A DNA stretch of 64,000 bases from Monosiga brevicollis MX1. Its lineage: Eukaryota; Opisthokonta; Choanoflagellata; Craspedida; Salpingoecidae. The position numbers and the translations under genes were made by a program. Position 1 is the stretch's first letter, and each line of letters starts with the position of its first letter. This document shows, in pieces, positions 33,667 through 45,837 of this stretch. Under the pieces are notes generated by a model. That model did no database searches. It saw only the letters and a program-made list of their open reading frames with translations, and had not been told where the DNA came from. The stretch lies in assembly GCF_000002865.3 (NCBI RefSeq), contig NW_001865050.1, forward strand, positions 989,762 through 1,053,761, given 5' to 3'.

Positions 33667-36600
33667 CTAGAGTTCCGTGTGCTGCGAAGTACGCTTTTTA
33701 GACTTTGGTGGCGCCTCCGTCGAGGCAGCGCGCTTCGGCTTGGCCTTTTTGTGTTCTGGCGACACTTTGGTGTGTTGCTCCTTGTTGGACGCTTCGGTGT
33801 ACTTGGCCCGCTCATGTGCGGCATCATGTCCAGCTTCTTGCTCGTCATTTGACACTTGCGCTGCCGCCACCTGATCCTCCACCTCTGCTGCCTCTGGTTC
33901 TTTCGCCGCCTCGGCCTCTTCCACCGGGACCTCATCCTCGGCTGTGGTCGCGGTGGCAGCGGCGGCAGCATGGTAGGAACCTTCCGCTTCAGCCAAAAAG
34001 TGATGCCCGACCAGTAGTGCCGCGTTGCGCGCACCGATCAGCGACACCTCGATTGCCGATGCCACAGTCTCCACCGCATTGACATAGACCAGCCCTAAAC
34101 CCGATCCCAACCCGCCAATGAGCTCCATCGAGTACTCAGAGACCCAATCCGTGGAAGCTGCACGTACCAGGCATGAGCTCGACAGCAGAGTGGGGCTGGC
34201 CGACGCCATACTCGGGATAAGCTTTCCACACGCGCACTTCCGGCTGCGTCACACCACGTTGCTTGTGAGCCAATTATAACTGGCCACGCGAGCCAGGGTC
34301 CAACATCGCGGAAACGAAGAAGAAATCGACAAAACAGTGACATCCGTCATGAAAGAAATTCGTCTGCCCGGGAACAAACGAACCTCGGCCAGCTGCGTTG
34401 CGAATAAGGCGTCAAGCTCCGCATCGCCCAGAGGCTGAGATGAGAAAATCTAAGACTCCCATTGCCGTTGAGACATGAGCGAGAGAGACTCTACCCGCGA
34501 GTTTAAGAGGTGGCAGCCCTGACACCGTTGAGTAGCTCACCTTGTAAATGCCAGGGCAAGGCATTTCCTCCGTAGCCGGCAGGCTCCCCAGACGGCCTGC
34601 ACAAAAACATACAAATTCAATGATAACACCGAAATTCCTCTAATTTTTGCCTCCCTTTCCCTCGCTGATGCATGTGCCCACACGCGCGCGTGCGCGCGCA
34701 CGAGAAACAAACCCAGGCTAGAAAAGGGATGGTCCTCATGCTCCGTCGTTAACAAAACCTGGTTCAACGAGTGGTTCGGATCAGCAAGATGGATAGCCCG
34801 ACATCTCTCAAGTCAAATTGCTTCTGGCATCCAGACAGAACCGCGCGCGGGGGCGCGCGATGCCACGACATCGGCCTTCCTCTTTAACGCTGGAAGTACG
34901 CACCTCGGGGAGATCACAGGCCAAATGATCAAACAGATCGCGCAGCTGTCCTTGTACGATGGTGGCTACGGTCGTATGATATGGTGTCTCAACCACCTGT
35001 CATTTTTCAAAATTTGGCCGCAAACAGCAAAATGAACGGACATGGACTCACAACGGCTGCTCCCCGGCCGCAGCCATCTATCTGTGCGGTACAGGGCGCG
35101 CTCCCGCACCTTTTTGCGCACACTCTTGGGCAGCTGCAGCTTGGCCTCGCTCAGGCCAGCGGCAATCACCACTGCGTCATACTTTTCCGAGCTCACCACA
35201 TTGCCTTCATCTATGACGACGAAAACATTGAGTTGGAAGAGAAAGGAAATGGCAAATGCCAGCCCATGCATCATGCCCGTGGTCAATGCGACTAGTACCA
35301 TCCGTCCACACGAGTCTAAAGTCCTTGGGCCCCGCAGCTGGCGCCACCTGCAGGCCAGTTATGGTGTGTCTTGTGCGCAGCGTCATGGTGCTGGCCTCTC
35401 GCAAGCCCTCGCACAACTACCACGGCGATGCCTCGGTGAACTTGACGCGAGCCATTGCTCACACCACAGATTCCACATTTGCACATACCCTCCAGTTTCC
35501 GCCCTCAATGGCCCAGATATCGTCCGTCCCACCGGCCAAGGACACCAAGCCCACAAAAGCGGGAACATCGACCGACTGAACATCACCACAAGACAAGGAA
35601 CGCCACAAAAAAGACAACAAGGGGTATGAGCGGCGCCAGGAACCATGCCAAAGAGCAGGTCAAGTGGCTAACGGGAAGACTTCAAACGGCTAGCAACGAG
35701 TAATTGGGGTGAAACACCCGTGCACATACCTGTCCATAGTTGACGCGCATCACCCCTGCAACCACTTCGTTGATGAATGTCTCTCCCACACCCTCATTGA
35801 TCAGAAATTGGCTGTCGCGCCCATCCAAAGTGTTTGTGAGACAACAAGAAAAAAATAAAATAAAATAAAAAAAAATAAAAAAATAAAAAAAGGACCGCCC
35901 CCAAGTTAGCCGTCATTGGTGTGAGTCAGACGAAGCGTGAACAAGTCGAGACAATGCGCTCTGCTCTACAGACCGCAAAGACGTATTGGTCAAATTGACT
36001 GCACCAATCATCTCGACAAATTCGGCAATGTCCTCAAAGGTTTGGCCTACACGTGGGGCACCGCCAGGTGTAAGGATGGCAATTCCCCACGATTCGCCGT
36101 GGACAACAAAGCGCACCTTGCTCGTGTTGCTCGTAAATCTCTGAAAACCTGTGCAGCACGCCCAAGGTGGCATGGTTCACTCGAAAGGGGCTAAGCCCAT
36201 AACGCAGCAACATCTTTGCCGCTGTCCAAAGCTATGCCACGCCTGCCTGTGAGCCTGGTCAAGTAATGCCAAACAACGCCATCCAAGGCTGGGTTGCGCA
36301 CCTGATATGTGCTGGTTTCAATGACCAGGCCTTCCTCCCCAAGCACGCCCATGCGGGGCTTCGCCTCAACGGATTCTTTGTAAGAGGCTGCGGTACAAGC
36401 CCGGGTGGCAGAGTGGTAGACAATGATGAAAGATCAGTCTGTCAGCCAGAGGGCTCACGAAGCAGATTTGGCAAGACAGACTCGAGCCTGTGGTGCAAAG
36501 GTTTTATCAGGATCCCGGCAGGACGGTATCGTACGGAGAGTGCGCTCCAGCCCGAGCTGCTTGGCCAGTGTGGTGGCATAGTAATTGCTATTGTGAATGA

Positions 36601-37102
36601 CAGCACCACCCACCTCCACCGTTTTGCCTGTCGGGTGGGAGCTGGCATGAGCTTGCACAAGAAGTGTTCAACCGCGCACAAAGGATAAGGGCAAGTCATA
36701 CCATTCACATCGATCGACCTGACGCGACCGCACTGCAGCTCAGCACTCGCATCGTACATGTCAATCACCAAGTTACTCTAGGCACCGATGGCAGTTTGCC
36801 CAGTGGAGGATCACGACACACCCAAAAAACAAAAAAGCAGTCAGCCCGCAATCTTTGCGCACAGCCACTCATCGTGGTGGCTGGTATCGCCTTGGTTTGC
36901 GTACCGGTTCGTCCTCCTCGGTTAGGTTGAGGCGACCATTGTGGCGTAGAAAGTAGGCGGTGGCACTGCCCGCCACGCCCGCACCGATAATCGCCACTCT
37001 CTTGCCTTCACGCTCACCGATGGGTGCGCCAGCCCCACCCAGCACCAGTGCCAATGCCAGCACCAGCGCCAGCCGCAGGCGCCTCCTCGACACACTTGCC
37101 AT
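33667..37102 (-). CDS. PCYOX1: prenylcysteine oxidase (PCYOX1 family) with long C-terminal extension
   Basis: FAD thioether oxidase that releases cysteine from prenylcysteine, usually lysosomal or secreted. The gene has more than ten exons; the first are 37102-36905 and 36777-36702, and the last runs from about 34097 to 33667. The N-terminus (RLALVLALALVLGGAGAP) is a signal peptide, directly followed by the FAD-binding RVAIIGAGVAGSATAYFL. Further family blocks in order are VEVGGAVIHNSNYYATTLAK, MLLRYGLSPFRVNHA, ETFINEVVAGVMRVNYGQ, VPAFVGLVSLAGGTDDIWAI, KYDAVVIAAGLSEAKL, LNQVLLTTEHEDHPFSSLG and VYVNAVETVASAIEVS. After ARNAALLVGHHF, where relatives nearly end, about 110 extra residues follow: first Ala/Glu-rich, then Lys-rich. 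Some internal exon edges are approximate. The gene is divergent from SPCS3. Confidence 0.92.
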
Positions 37103-37383
37103 GGGTCTCCGTTACCAAGGCGTCCTTGCGCCTCACGTCCTTCGCACCGCAGCGCTTGTCGCTCGCTGGGTTTTATTCTCGTCCGCGCCACCCACGCTTC
37201 TTCAAAGTTTAAAAGTAAATCACACCACCACCACCAGCCCACCTACTCCAACCCAATCCACACAGTCAGGAAGCCCAGCTCAGAACGGGAAGCGAGCAAC
37301 CCGAGCCACCACTCGTCGCCACCCCCCTGCCCCTCCTGTCGCCGGAAATCACGTCCGCAAACCACTGTCCGCACCTCAAACAA

Positions 37384-37432
37384 CACAACAGTAAATTACA
37401 ACAATACAAACGTGTTGTAATTTACTGTTGTG
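37384..37432. repeat. perfect 20-base inverted repeat with 9-base loop
   Basis: Left arm 37384-37403 (CACAACAGTAAATTACAACA) and right arm 37413-37432 are exact reverse complements, separated by ATACAAACG. The element is AT-rich inside GC-rich DNA and sits in the shared promoter of PCYOX1 and SPCS3. It could form a hairpin in DNA or RNA, or be a paired protein-binding site. Confidence 0.95.
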
Positions 37433-37442
37433 CTCACGGCAC

Positions 37443-37445
<3 letters not shown>

Positions 37446-37486
<41 letters not shown>
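37446..37486. repeat. (GA)n microsatellite
   Basis: About 40 bases of GA dinucleotide immediately beside the inverted repeat, about 145 bases upstream of the SPCS3 start. Confidence 0.95.
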
Positions 37487-37489
<3 letters not shown>

Positions 37490-37630
37490 GCGGCGCTTGA
37501 TCGCTGATCGCACCTCTTGACTGCCACTGGGGTCTCAGGGTTGATCCACAGTTGTGCTTGTGTTGGCCTTGCTTCTGGATCATTGGCTGTGTCTGTCCTT
37601 GGCCTCCTCAGCTGCTGCTCAATCAGCGGC

Positions 37631-38544
37631 ATGACGATGCACAATTTTGTGACTCGGGCCAACGCGCTTTTCGCGTACGCCTTCTCCTGTCTGGCCATTG
37701 CCACCCTGGGCTGCTTTCTCACGGCCAGCTTGGAATCAGCAGTCCCCTCCGTTGACATTCGTGTGAACAACCCGGTGGTGTACGTCCGGTTGATTTGAAT
37801 TTGTGCATTTCCTTCTCAGGCAGTGCGTTGCCTCGCTCACGGCATTCTTCGACCTCACCTTGGGCTGTGGCAGGGGCGATTTGCGGCAGTTTCACCATAT
37901 TCAAAAGTCCTATGACCGAGCCAGCTTCACCTTTGACATCGATGCTGGTCAGTGTCATGCAACATTGCTTTGATACCTTTCGACTGGAAGCGCCACCCCT
38001 CATCTTCGTGGTGTAGACCTGTCGCCGCTGTTCAATTGGAACACCAAGCAGCTTTTCCTCTACATGACCGCAGAATACAAGACGCGCAAAAACGTAGGTC
38101 CACGCACCCATCGCAGAACGCAGCCATTCATGTGCTTTGTTTGTTTGGTTTTCTCCACCTGGTAGACTGTGCGTGCTCACTGATGGGTGTGATCATTGTC
38201 ATGACACAGCGCTTGAACCAGGTGGTGGTCTGGGATCAAATCGTGCTGCGCAACTCGGGGGCTGATCGCTTCAATCTGAGCAACGTTCAGCTCAAGTACC
38301 CCTTTTTTGACGATGGCCACGGCCTCCTGTAAGCATGCTTCACATTGCTAACTTTGCATCTCATTCGCGCAAGTTCAGGCCGCTTCTACTCAAACCCTTG
38401 CGCTGCTTTCGTTTCAATAGGAAGAACAAGGACGTCACGCTAGCCCTTCACTGGAATGTTATTCCCGTGGCAGGACTCCTGCCGCGCGTCGCAGATGGTC
38501 ACGTGAAGGTGGAATTTGGTGATTACTACCAACCCTGGCAGTGA
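37631..38544 (+). CDS. SPCS3: signal peptidase complex subunit 3 (SPC22/23)
   Basis: Accessory ER-membrane subunit of signal peptidase. Five exons (37631-37779, 37820-37947, 38017-38093, 38210-38328, 38421-38544) encode about 198 residues (human 180). The N-terminus MHNFVTRANALFAYAFSCLA with following LGCFLTAS matches the family anchor helix. Later blocks are ASFTFDIDADLSPLFNWNTK, QLFLYMTAEYKTRKN, LNQVVVWDQIVL, YPFFDDGHGLL and VTLALHWNVIPVAGLLP, all typical. Exon 2 adds a family-atypical segment between the anchor and the luminal domain. Two start codons are possible, 37631 or 37637, differing by two residues. Its first intron is only 40 bases. Confidence 0.95.
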
Positions 38545-38942
38545 GCTGACTCGTCTCGGGCAATCCTCGTGACGACGGTCTCGCCCCGAGAGGCACCAAA
38601 TCTGAACAAGACATATCGAAAGGAACATAAATTGGCAAATTGAAAATGCAACCGTCAAAGAAATGGTTTTTCAGCGTTTCCCAATCTCTGCCTGGGTTGC
38701 AGCACGCCCTTGGCCGCTGTTTTATTCCCGCTCAGCGGGAGGAAAAAAGAAGAAGAACAACAACAACAACAACCCCTACCAAAGAATCGCATGATCTTTC
38801 ACACTACACGCGTAAAGCCAAGAACAAACATGATCATTCTCACATGCACGGATACCACCACCACCACCAGGTATATCCCGCTTAAACGGGCCTAGACACG
38901 ACTGATTGGAGTTTACCAACTGCCTCCGCCCATTCACTCACT
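38545..38942. other. convergent intergenic region, SPCS3 and receptor kinase 3' ends
   Basis: About 400 bases between converging stop codons, with short AAC and ACC triplet runs near 38757-38772 and 38852-38868. No gene seen. Confidence 0.5.
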
Positions 38943-41900
38943 TCAAATGAGATGGCTGGGCCGAGAAGAGGTATGGCCCACTGTCTGAGCCGCCGCTGGC
39001 AGCTGGCTCATGGCGCGCCGTTGATAAGACGAAGGGGTGTTTGCCGATGCAACCTGCTGACCAGATTCAACCAACCGCAGCAACGTGTTGGTTACAGCTG
39101 TCATGTTGGGGCGCAATCGCGGATCCTCTTCCCAGCACCGTCTCATCAGTTTGTGATAATCGGCCGGAAACCCGGCACTCTAAGAGAAGGCACGTTCACG
39201 ATCAGGTGAGCCATGACAAGTCCCGTGCTGATTGGCAAGAATAAGCCAACCAATCCGCGGGTCGCGGCAGGTTGCTGCAATCCAGTCGGGGCACTTACGC
39301 GCAGGCCAACTTCTGACGGGATGGTGGGTCGACGTTGGGGGCGCACCACTTCAGCAAAGAAATTCGTTGGATGCAGATTGAGAAAGCCCTCGTACTCAAA
39401 GGGAAGCTGCCGCGTAATCAACTCCCATAGCACCACGCCTGTCCACATTTTCAAACGAGCAAAGAAACAGACACGCAAACAAGCGCCAACCCGTGAGAAA
39501 CATGAATCATGGGCATAAAACCTTCCCCCCTTCACCGTGCTCAGCAAGCATCCGATAGATGCAACCAGGCGCTGGGCCGATGGGGCAAGACAAACCAAAG
39601 GAGTAGACGTCGCAGCTGGCATTGTAGCTACCGCCCCATACTTCCGGTGCCATCCAAAGAATGGTACCCACTTGCGTCGTCATGGTGACCTCGGTATCCT
39701 CATTCTACAAGACCACCGGCGAAGCGTCAGTATCCTGCTTGGCCCATTCAAGCCCAGCAGAGGAGGGCGAAGCAGAGACAAACGTGTGCGAACCTGAATT
39801 GATTGGTGGCGAACGTGAACGGAATCGGTGGCCTTGGCGTCCTCCCCGCTGGGCTTGGTACGTTCGATACCCATCTCCTCGATGAGACGAGCCGTGCCCA
39901 GGTCCGCCACCTGCGCGCCAAGCAACATCGCACCGTCAAGTCAGAGAGCAGCCTGGCTCAGCAAAAGTACCCAGCATTCAAATCCCGTCCACTTGGCCAT
40001 GCACGTTGTTGCCAAACATATATCAATACATACCTTGCATACATAGTTGGAGGTCACGAGTAGATTCGGACTCTTGATGTCACGATGAATTTGGGGCGGT
40101 CTGAGACGATGCAAAAAGCGCAGCCCCCGTGCGGCATCTGTGGCCAGTGACAGACACAAGTCCACCGGCAGGTCCTCTTTGACATCCACCAACAAGGATC
40201 GCAAAGATCCGCGTTCGCAGAATTCCGTAACCAGAAATGGACGTTGGTCTGGGTCCTCGCCGGCACCATAAAATAGGACGATGTTTCGGTGCCGCGTGCG
40301 CTGCAACAATCGCACTTCTCGATCAAAGTCAGAAGTAATGCTGCGGTTCCAGATGCGCATTTCAACCAATGCCGTGTGCATCTTCTTGACAGCCACCAGC
40401 TCTCCACCCCATTGCGCCCGATAGACCTCTGCAAAGGTACCCTTGTCTAGAAGGCGAAAATTTCGGAGCTGAGCATGGTCAATGGCCCATGTTCGTTTGT
40501 AGTCACCAACTTCGTTTTGTAAGTCCTCGATCCGACTGTACGCCAGCTCTGAGCGGGCGTGGAAGAGGCGCACGCGTCGTTGCATGGCCGTGATGGCCAC
40601 ACCCACAATCAGGGCAGCCAGGATGGCCGCCACCATAATCAGTGCCGTCGAGGGCAGCTCACAGCGATCCGACAATTGGAAAGCAAAGCGGCAGTTGCAC
40701 GTGGCATTCCCGTTGATCACATTGCACTGCCCGTGATGGTGGCAGACTGAGTCGTCGCAGGTGTTACATGCCGCGGCACTGGTAGAACCTTCATGCAGAG
40801 TCGTCACGTCTGCTGGGCACTTCAGGCACTCTGTTGAGCCGTGCAAGTTGGCATAGGTGCCTCGCGCACAGGGCTGGCACGTATCGGATGCAAAGCTGCC
40901 GGCAAAATGGCCCGGGGGACAACCCAGCATCATGATGCTGCTGTCCTCGAGGTAGGACGTTGCATCTGCCCCAGCGGTCAGTAAGATGGTAGCATTGCTC
41001 GCGCTCATCATGGTCATGCTCGACTCCACCCGGGCAGTCATGTTTCCAGCAACCACGGAAACGGATTGAAACGAGCGCGAAAGAATGTTAAAGGTCACAA
41101 CGCGGTCGTCGAAGCAGACCAGCTCGGATCGCGACAAGGACGATGGCACTTGGACTCCGCCACTCATGAGCGCCCCAAACCCGGCGACAACTTGCAGTCG
41201 ATATGGCAGCACTGTATGGGCCGAGAAAACGCGCCGTGCCAGGTTATTGTAGTTGCTTGCACATGCATCGTGCATTGTGGCGGGCGGAACGCGCCGCAAG
41301 AGGGCGTCTGTGGTGTTCTCGATCCTGGTCCAGTTATAATGTATGAGATTCAAGAGCCAGGCATCTTCACACACGGCCGAATCGTTGCGCCCCCCGGCCA
41401 GGAGCAGCACGGGGGCCAGATTTTGATAAGGGTCCATGAGAATGCCGCCAAAATGCCCCCAGCGTGCGGCGGCTCCTCCGCTCGCGGCAGGAACCCGAAC
41501 CCAATGCAGGTCAGCCAAAGGTGCTGAGGGGTTCTGCGTCTTGGTGAAACGCAGCAAGTAAATGGCTTCGGTTGGCCCAGCCAGGGCTTTGCCTTGTGCG
41601 ACCACAAACCCAACGCTCTCTACGTAGTCGCAGACACTTGATGCCACTGCAGGTGCACCAGCCGCCTGCGAAATGTTGATCCACTGCATAGCTGTTATTC
41701 AGCGTATGGCAGAAGAATCAAAAGTGGGAGAAGCAAAGTGAGACTTGACCAATGCCAGTACAAACCACAAGCAAGGCGGCGGGCGCTAGAGGCCCCAACT
41801 CAACATGACAGGATATGACTGAACAAACCAGACAAAAGAAAAGAGGACCAAAGGACAAAGTCAAGGCACAGCTACTCGAGCATAAACTTACCGGTGTGAT

Positions 41901-44900
41901 TGAAAAGCCAGGTATCAGAAAGATAAACCCAGCTTCCGTTGCGCAAGGAATACACGCCTCCGTGCAAAAGCATTAGGTCATCGTCAATGGCCACTGCGTT
42001 GGTGTGAGCACGTGCACTGGGGCCAACGCTGTCCTCGGCAGAAATGAGATACGACCACCTGTCATACACACACCGGTGACAGAGCATGGTAAAACATGAC
42101 AAAGCAGGTCCCGGTGCGAGTGAGCGATGGTGGTGAGAAGGACAAAGAGGAAGGAGAAGACATGTTTTGAAATCACACAATTGCATGGGCAAATACAACG
42201 GGGAGGCAATAGGCGTACTCGTGTTTGTCCAAGTCGTATGCCCACAGGTGGAGACGGGTTTGGTAGGATAGCGACCAACCCTCCATTTGAAGCACGGCAT
42301 TGGAATTGAGGTACACCAGTGAGTGGCCGGCTGTCATAGGAGGCCGCTTGGGAATGTCCACCTAAACTCTCGCGCATGACCCGACGGCCATTACGACATT
42401 AGTGGAGCTTGACTGCAGCGATGACGTAGCGCTGGCTCTTGGGCCAAGCTTGCGTCATGGCGCGAACGCACCTTGTTCCAAATGGCAAAGCTCGATTCAT
42501 CAGAGCCCAATGAATGTAACGCCCACAGATCGTTGAAGAACGCCAAACTAAAGGTGTTGACGCCGCCAAAGAGCACGGTGGCCTCGACACCTGTGGTTGC
42601 CTTTTGAGTCGAATGCATTCCACAAGTTGGGCGAGGCACGCAGTCAAAGAGGATAAATCGTGAGCCCGACGGCATGATGTATCGTTGACGCCATTCTGTC
42701 TCTTTCGGAAGAATTAACATGTAAATAAAAAACGAAAAAACTAAAAAAAATAAAAACAGGTGATAGGGTGTTCGATGTACATACCTCTAGAACTTGTGCA
42801 GTGGCGCCCTGTCGTGGGTCTGGGGGCATGCCTAACAGCCCTTCAAGGTACCTATTGTTGTATGAACTATTTTGTATCTACATATAAAAAGAAAGACAGA
42901 AGGTGTGTGTGTGTGTGTGTGCGTGTGTGTGTGTCAGCCAAGTGGGCCGGTACGACTGTTGCATCAGAGGTTCGCATGCGTTGCAGAAGAACACCAACCT
43001 CCCAAACGGATCCTGCATAGCGCCGCACGTAGAGGGTGACCTCTGAAGCTGGGTAAAGTTCACAAGCATAAATCTCGGCAAGGGATGCACCGGTCATGGT
43101 ACGCTCGCCACCAAACACGTAGGGGTCATTGTTGAGGGTAAAGGCTATACTGTTGACAATGCCTTGTGGAAGTGATGCGGGGTAATCAAACGCTAGGCTA
43201 GATATCACCAAGAGGTCGGGCATGAAAACAAGTTCGGTGAGATGGATGGCAGCAAGCGCGAGCGCACCGGTCTGTCACATCACCTTTAACACACAAACAC
43301 CTCTCCTGGTACAAACGAACGTGGTCAGGTTTAGAACTAGAGCTTGGTTGCTGATGCCGAGGTTGTTGTCCTCAAGGGGCTTTCGTACAAGGCCGCCCAC
43401 CATCACCATCGTGTCGAAATACTTTGTGACTGCTGCGGCCTGCAAGCGCCATAACAAAGAAAGAAGTATGTGAGTTCGATAAAGGTAAAGACTGTTTCAA
43501 CTGTTGAGCCGAGGGGCATGCCACGTACGCCGGGCGCTGAGTACAGAGGCGGCCTGCTGAGTGCTAGTGGGCGCCAAGTCCGGCTCGATACGTTGAAGGC
43601 CCACATGGTATGATTGCCGTCGCTGTCATCGCCAGTTGGGCCCATGAAACCGCCGTAAACCAGTAGCAGCTCCTGTCAAGAAGAAGAAGAAGAAGAAGAA
43701 GAAGAAGGCACCCGCGACTCAAATCAGCTCTCGACCCTGTCCACGTCAAATGAGAATGACAAAACTATGATACGAACGTTTTGCCAGGACGCGGATGCCG
43801 CTGCATAGCGAAGCCCGGGTCCGTTGGGGCTCAAGGTTGTATTTGCGAGTCGAGTCCAGCGCCTAGGGAGCAAAAATAACCATAGTTATAGGTGGATATG
43901 CACCAGGGCGCCCGGGCCCGAGTTGTGGGCGACAGCACCAAAAGCTAAATAGTACGGACCCAGTGAGCCAGTCCAGCTGCCAAACATCACCCAGAGGCTG
44001 GCGGTTGTCCAAAATATCGGGATCTCCTTCCCCAGCCGCACCCGAACTGGGACCTGTGCAGCTGAGGCCACCAAAGATAACCATAACATCGTGTGCCATC
44101 CCTCGAGGACGCAACCGCTCCGCTGAATGGTAGCCTAGCGCCAGTCAAGTCCGCCATGCAAAGTCATTGGCACGCAAGTTGATCCAGCACAAGTCAATGA
44201 GCGTCAGCTGGAGGGATGGGCCAGAGAAAAACGGGGGAAAATAACAAAACAAAAAAAAAACAAAAAAACAATTGCAGTTGTGGTGCGCACACCTACCTCG
44301 AGCCAAAGGCCCGCTGTTTGTTGCCAAAGGATGCCACAGCTGCAAACCAAAGGTATTGGCAAAGAAAGTGTGAGGCACCAAAACCAGCACTGCCGGCATG
44401 ACCAGCTTAAAAGAGGAGGACTAACCGTCGAGGAGGCATTGAACTGCCAGACGTCGCCGAAACACTGGAAAACCTGGCTCACGCTGGTGTGAGCTTCAGA
44501 AAGGACCAAGCCTCCGTGCAACAGCATGGATTGCCTGATGGCAACAAGGCAGGCGCAATTTGACCGTGAGGCTTGATTCAAAGCATGGTCAGCCGTGTTG
44601 AGGGCATGATTTGCTAAGAAGAAAATACGAACCGATCAGCAGCAGCAATGCTGGCTGCGTAAGCGCGAGCCTCGGGGCGCTTGGGCTCCGTCTCAAGGGT
44701 AAACCAGATATCATACTGCATAGCAGTACGCACGCAGCCGCAGAGAAGTGGAGCAAGTGAGGCACGCGAGGTAGGGACAGTATCAATCTGCTAGACGGTG
44801 TGTGTGTGTGTGCGCGCGTCTGTCTGTCCGTCCGTCTGTCTATCTGTCTATCTGTCTGTCTGTCTGTCTGCCTGTGTCTGTGTGTGTCTGTGTGTGCCTT

Positions 44901-45148
44901 GAGCTGACGCTACGCACCTCGCTCATGTTACCGAGGATGGAGATGTTGGCGGTTGAGCCAGCGATGGTGAGCCCTGTTGGCTTTTGTGGAGTATCACTGC
45001 GGGTGGTCATAAAACGCATCGGGGCGATGGGAGGTTGAGCTTGGTTTGGACCTAATTGACAGCTATTTCCGAGGGTGCCAGGTAGCAGGAGCGCGTCGCC
45101 GCTCGAAGCCAGCCATGCAATGGCGAGGAGTGGCGTGACGAGCCGCAT
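38943..45148 (-). CDS. receptor kinase: Kelch ectodomain, GCC2/GCC3, EGF, TM, TKL-type kinase
   Basis: A type I membrane receptor. The start at 45148 gives a signal peptide (MRLVTPLLAIAWLASSGDAL). The large extracellular part, in many exons down to about 40670, shows Kelch-like blades (VLFGGVNTFSLAFFNDLWAL; AIDDDLMLLHGGVYSL followed by YLSDTWLF; SMLLHGGL then FGDVWQF). Next are a GCC2/GCC3 ephrin-receptor-type repeat near 40800-40925 (CPPGHFAGSFASDTCQPCAR), an EGF domain (CHHHGQCNVINGNATCNC), and the helix ALIMVAAILAALIVGVAI. The kinase has GTFAEVYRAQWGGELVAVKK, HRDIKSPNLL, DLG in place of DFG, WMAPEVWGG and DVYSFGVVLWELITRQLPF. The HRDIKSPN loop places it in the tyrosine-kinase-like group, so it probably phosphorylates Ser/Thr. 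Exon edges in the ectodomain are only partly resolved. It is the last of three tandem signalling genes. Confidence 0.85.
42904..42934. repeat. (GT)n microsatellite in receptor-kinase intron
   Basis: About 30 bases of GT dinucleotide with one interruption, inside an intron of the receptor-kinase gene. Confidence 0.85.
43678..43706. repeat. (AAG)n triplet repeat in receptor-kinase gene
   Basis: About nine copies of AAG on the plus strand, probably within an intron of the receptor-kinase gene (CTT on its sense strand, near a splice acceptor-like pyrimidine run). Confidence 0.85.
44797..44896. repeat. compound (GT)n/(GTCT)n repeat in first receptor-kinase intron
   Basis: A GT tract, then GTCT/GTCC/GTCTATCT units, then another GT stretch. 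It lies directly inside the first intron, which begins at 44917 on the minus strand. Confidence 0.9.
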
Positions 45149-45545
45149 GATATTGGCTCAACACCGCCCCTGCGATGGAAAAGACCACGCTCCCGCCACC
45201 ACCTTGAGCGTGGCGCGGCGGGTGTGTGAGACTGTGTCTGTGTCCGTCTGCCTAGAACAAGTCCAAGCTGGTGCCCCGTCTCTCGTATTAAATGGAGCGG
45301 AACGCCTTGCAGTAGCCGGATTGGAACAGCTGCACAAGCACCACAGTAAAGTTAGAAAGCCGCACTGCCATTGACACAGGCGGCGTGTCGGCCAACGCTA
45401 TGCCCCTTCCACACGGCACAAAATACAAGGGTATTAATCTCCCCTGGGTCCTCCAGCGCACCCTCAAGCTGGCAGCGTAACACCCATCGCTGCCGTTCCC
45501 GCCGCCTGCCCCTCCACTTCCTTACCAGCCAAAATGAAGAAACGG

Positions 45546-45611
<66 letters not shown>

Positions 45612-45837
45612 CTATACACACTCTCAGTCTCTCACTCTCCACAAGGTTTTGCTGACAAAAATGTTCTGGTCGAACAGAATAAATTTGCGCACAAACGTGG
45701 CGCTGGATAACTTAAGCCTCGGTCTGGCGCAAAATGATCAGAAGAGCAACTGCTTCCGTATGGACACGAGGACTCTGTCCCGACAAATCTCTCCCGATGC
45801 GCAGTCTTTTCGAGGCTACAAAGGCCATCTTCGTTGG
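45149..45837. other. intergenic: receptor-kinase promoter and SH2-TIR 3' flank
   Basis: About 690 bases between the receptor-kinase start codon and the upstream gene's stop. Contains a CT tract (45549-45607). No gene seen. Confidence 0.5.
45549..45607. repeat. (CT)n microsatellite
   Basis: About 59 bases of perfect CT dinucleotide in the spacer between the SH2-TIR gene and the receptor kinase. Confidence 0.97.

Larger units (their letters stand above)
37103..37630. promoter_or_regulatory. divergent promoter region PCYOX1/SPCS3
   Basis: 528 bases between two outward-facing start codons. It contains a perfect 20-base inverted repeat and a GA tract, listed separately. No TATA box or other element could be assigned. 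Confidence 0.5.

Noticed and set aside
38943-40470. Classifying the receptor kinase as a tyrosine kinase
   Set aside because: Its catalytic loop is HRDIKSPN, typical of TKL/MLK-like kinases, not the AARN or RAAN form of tyrosine kinases.
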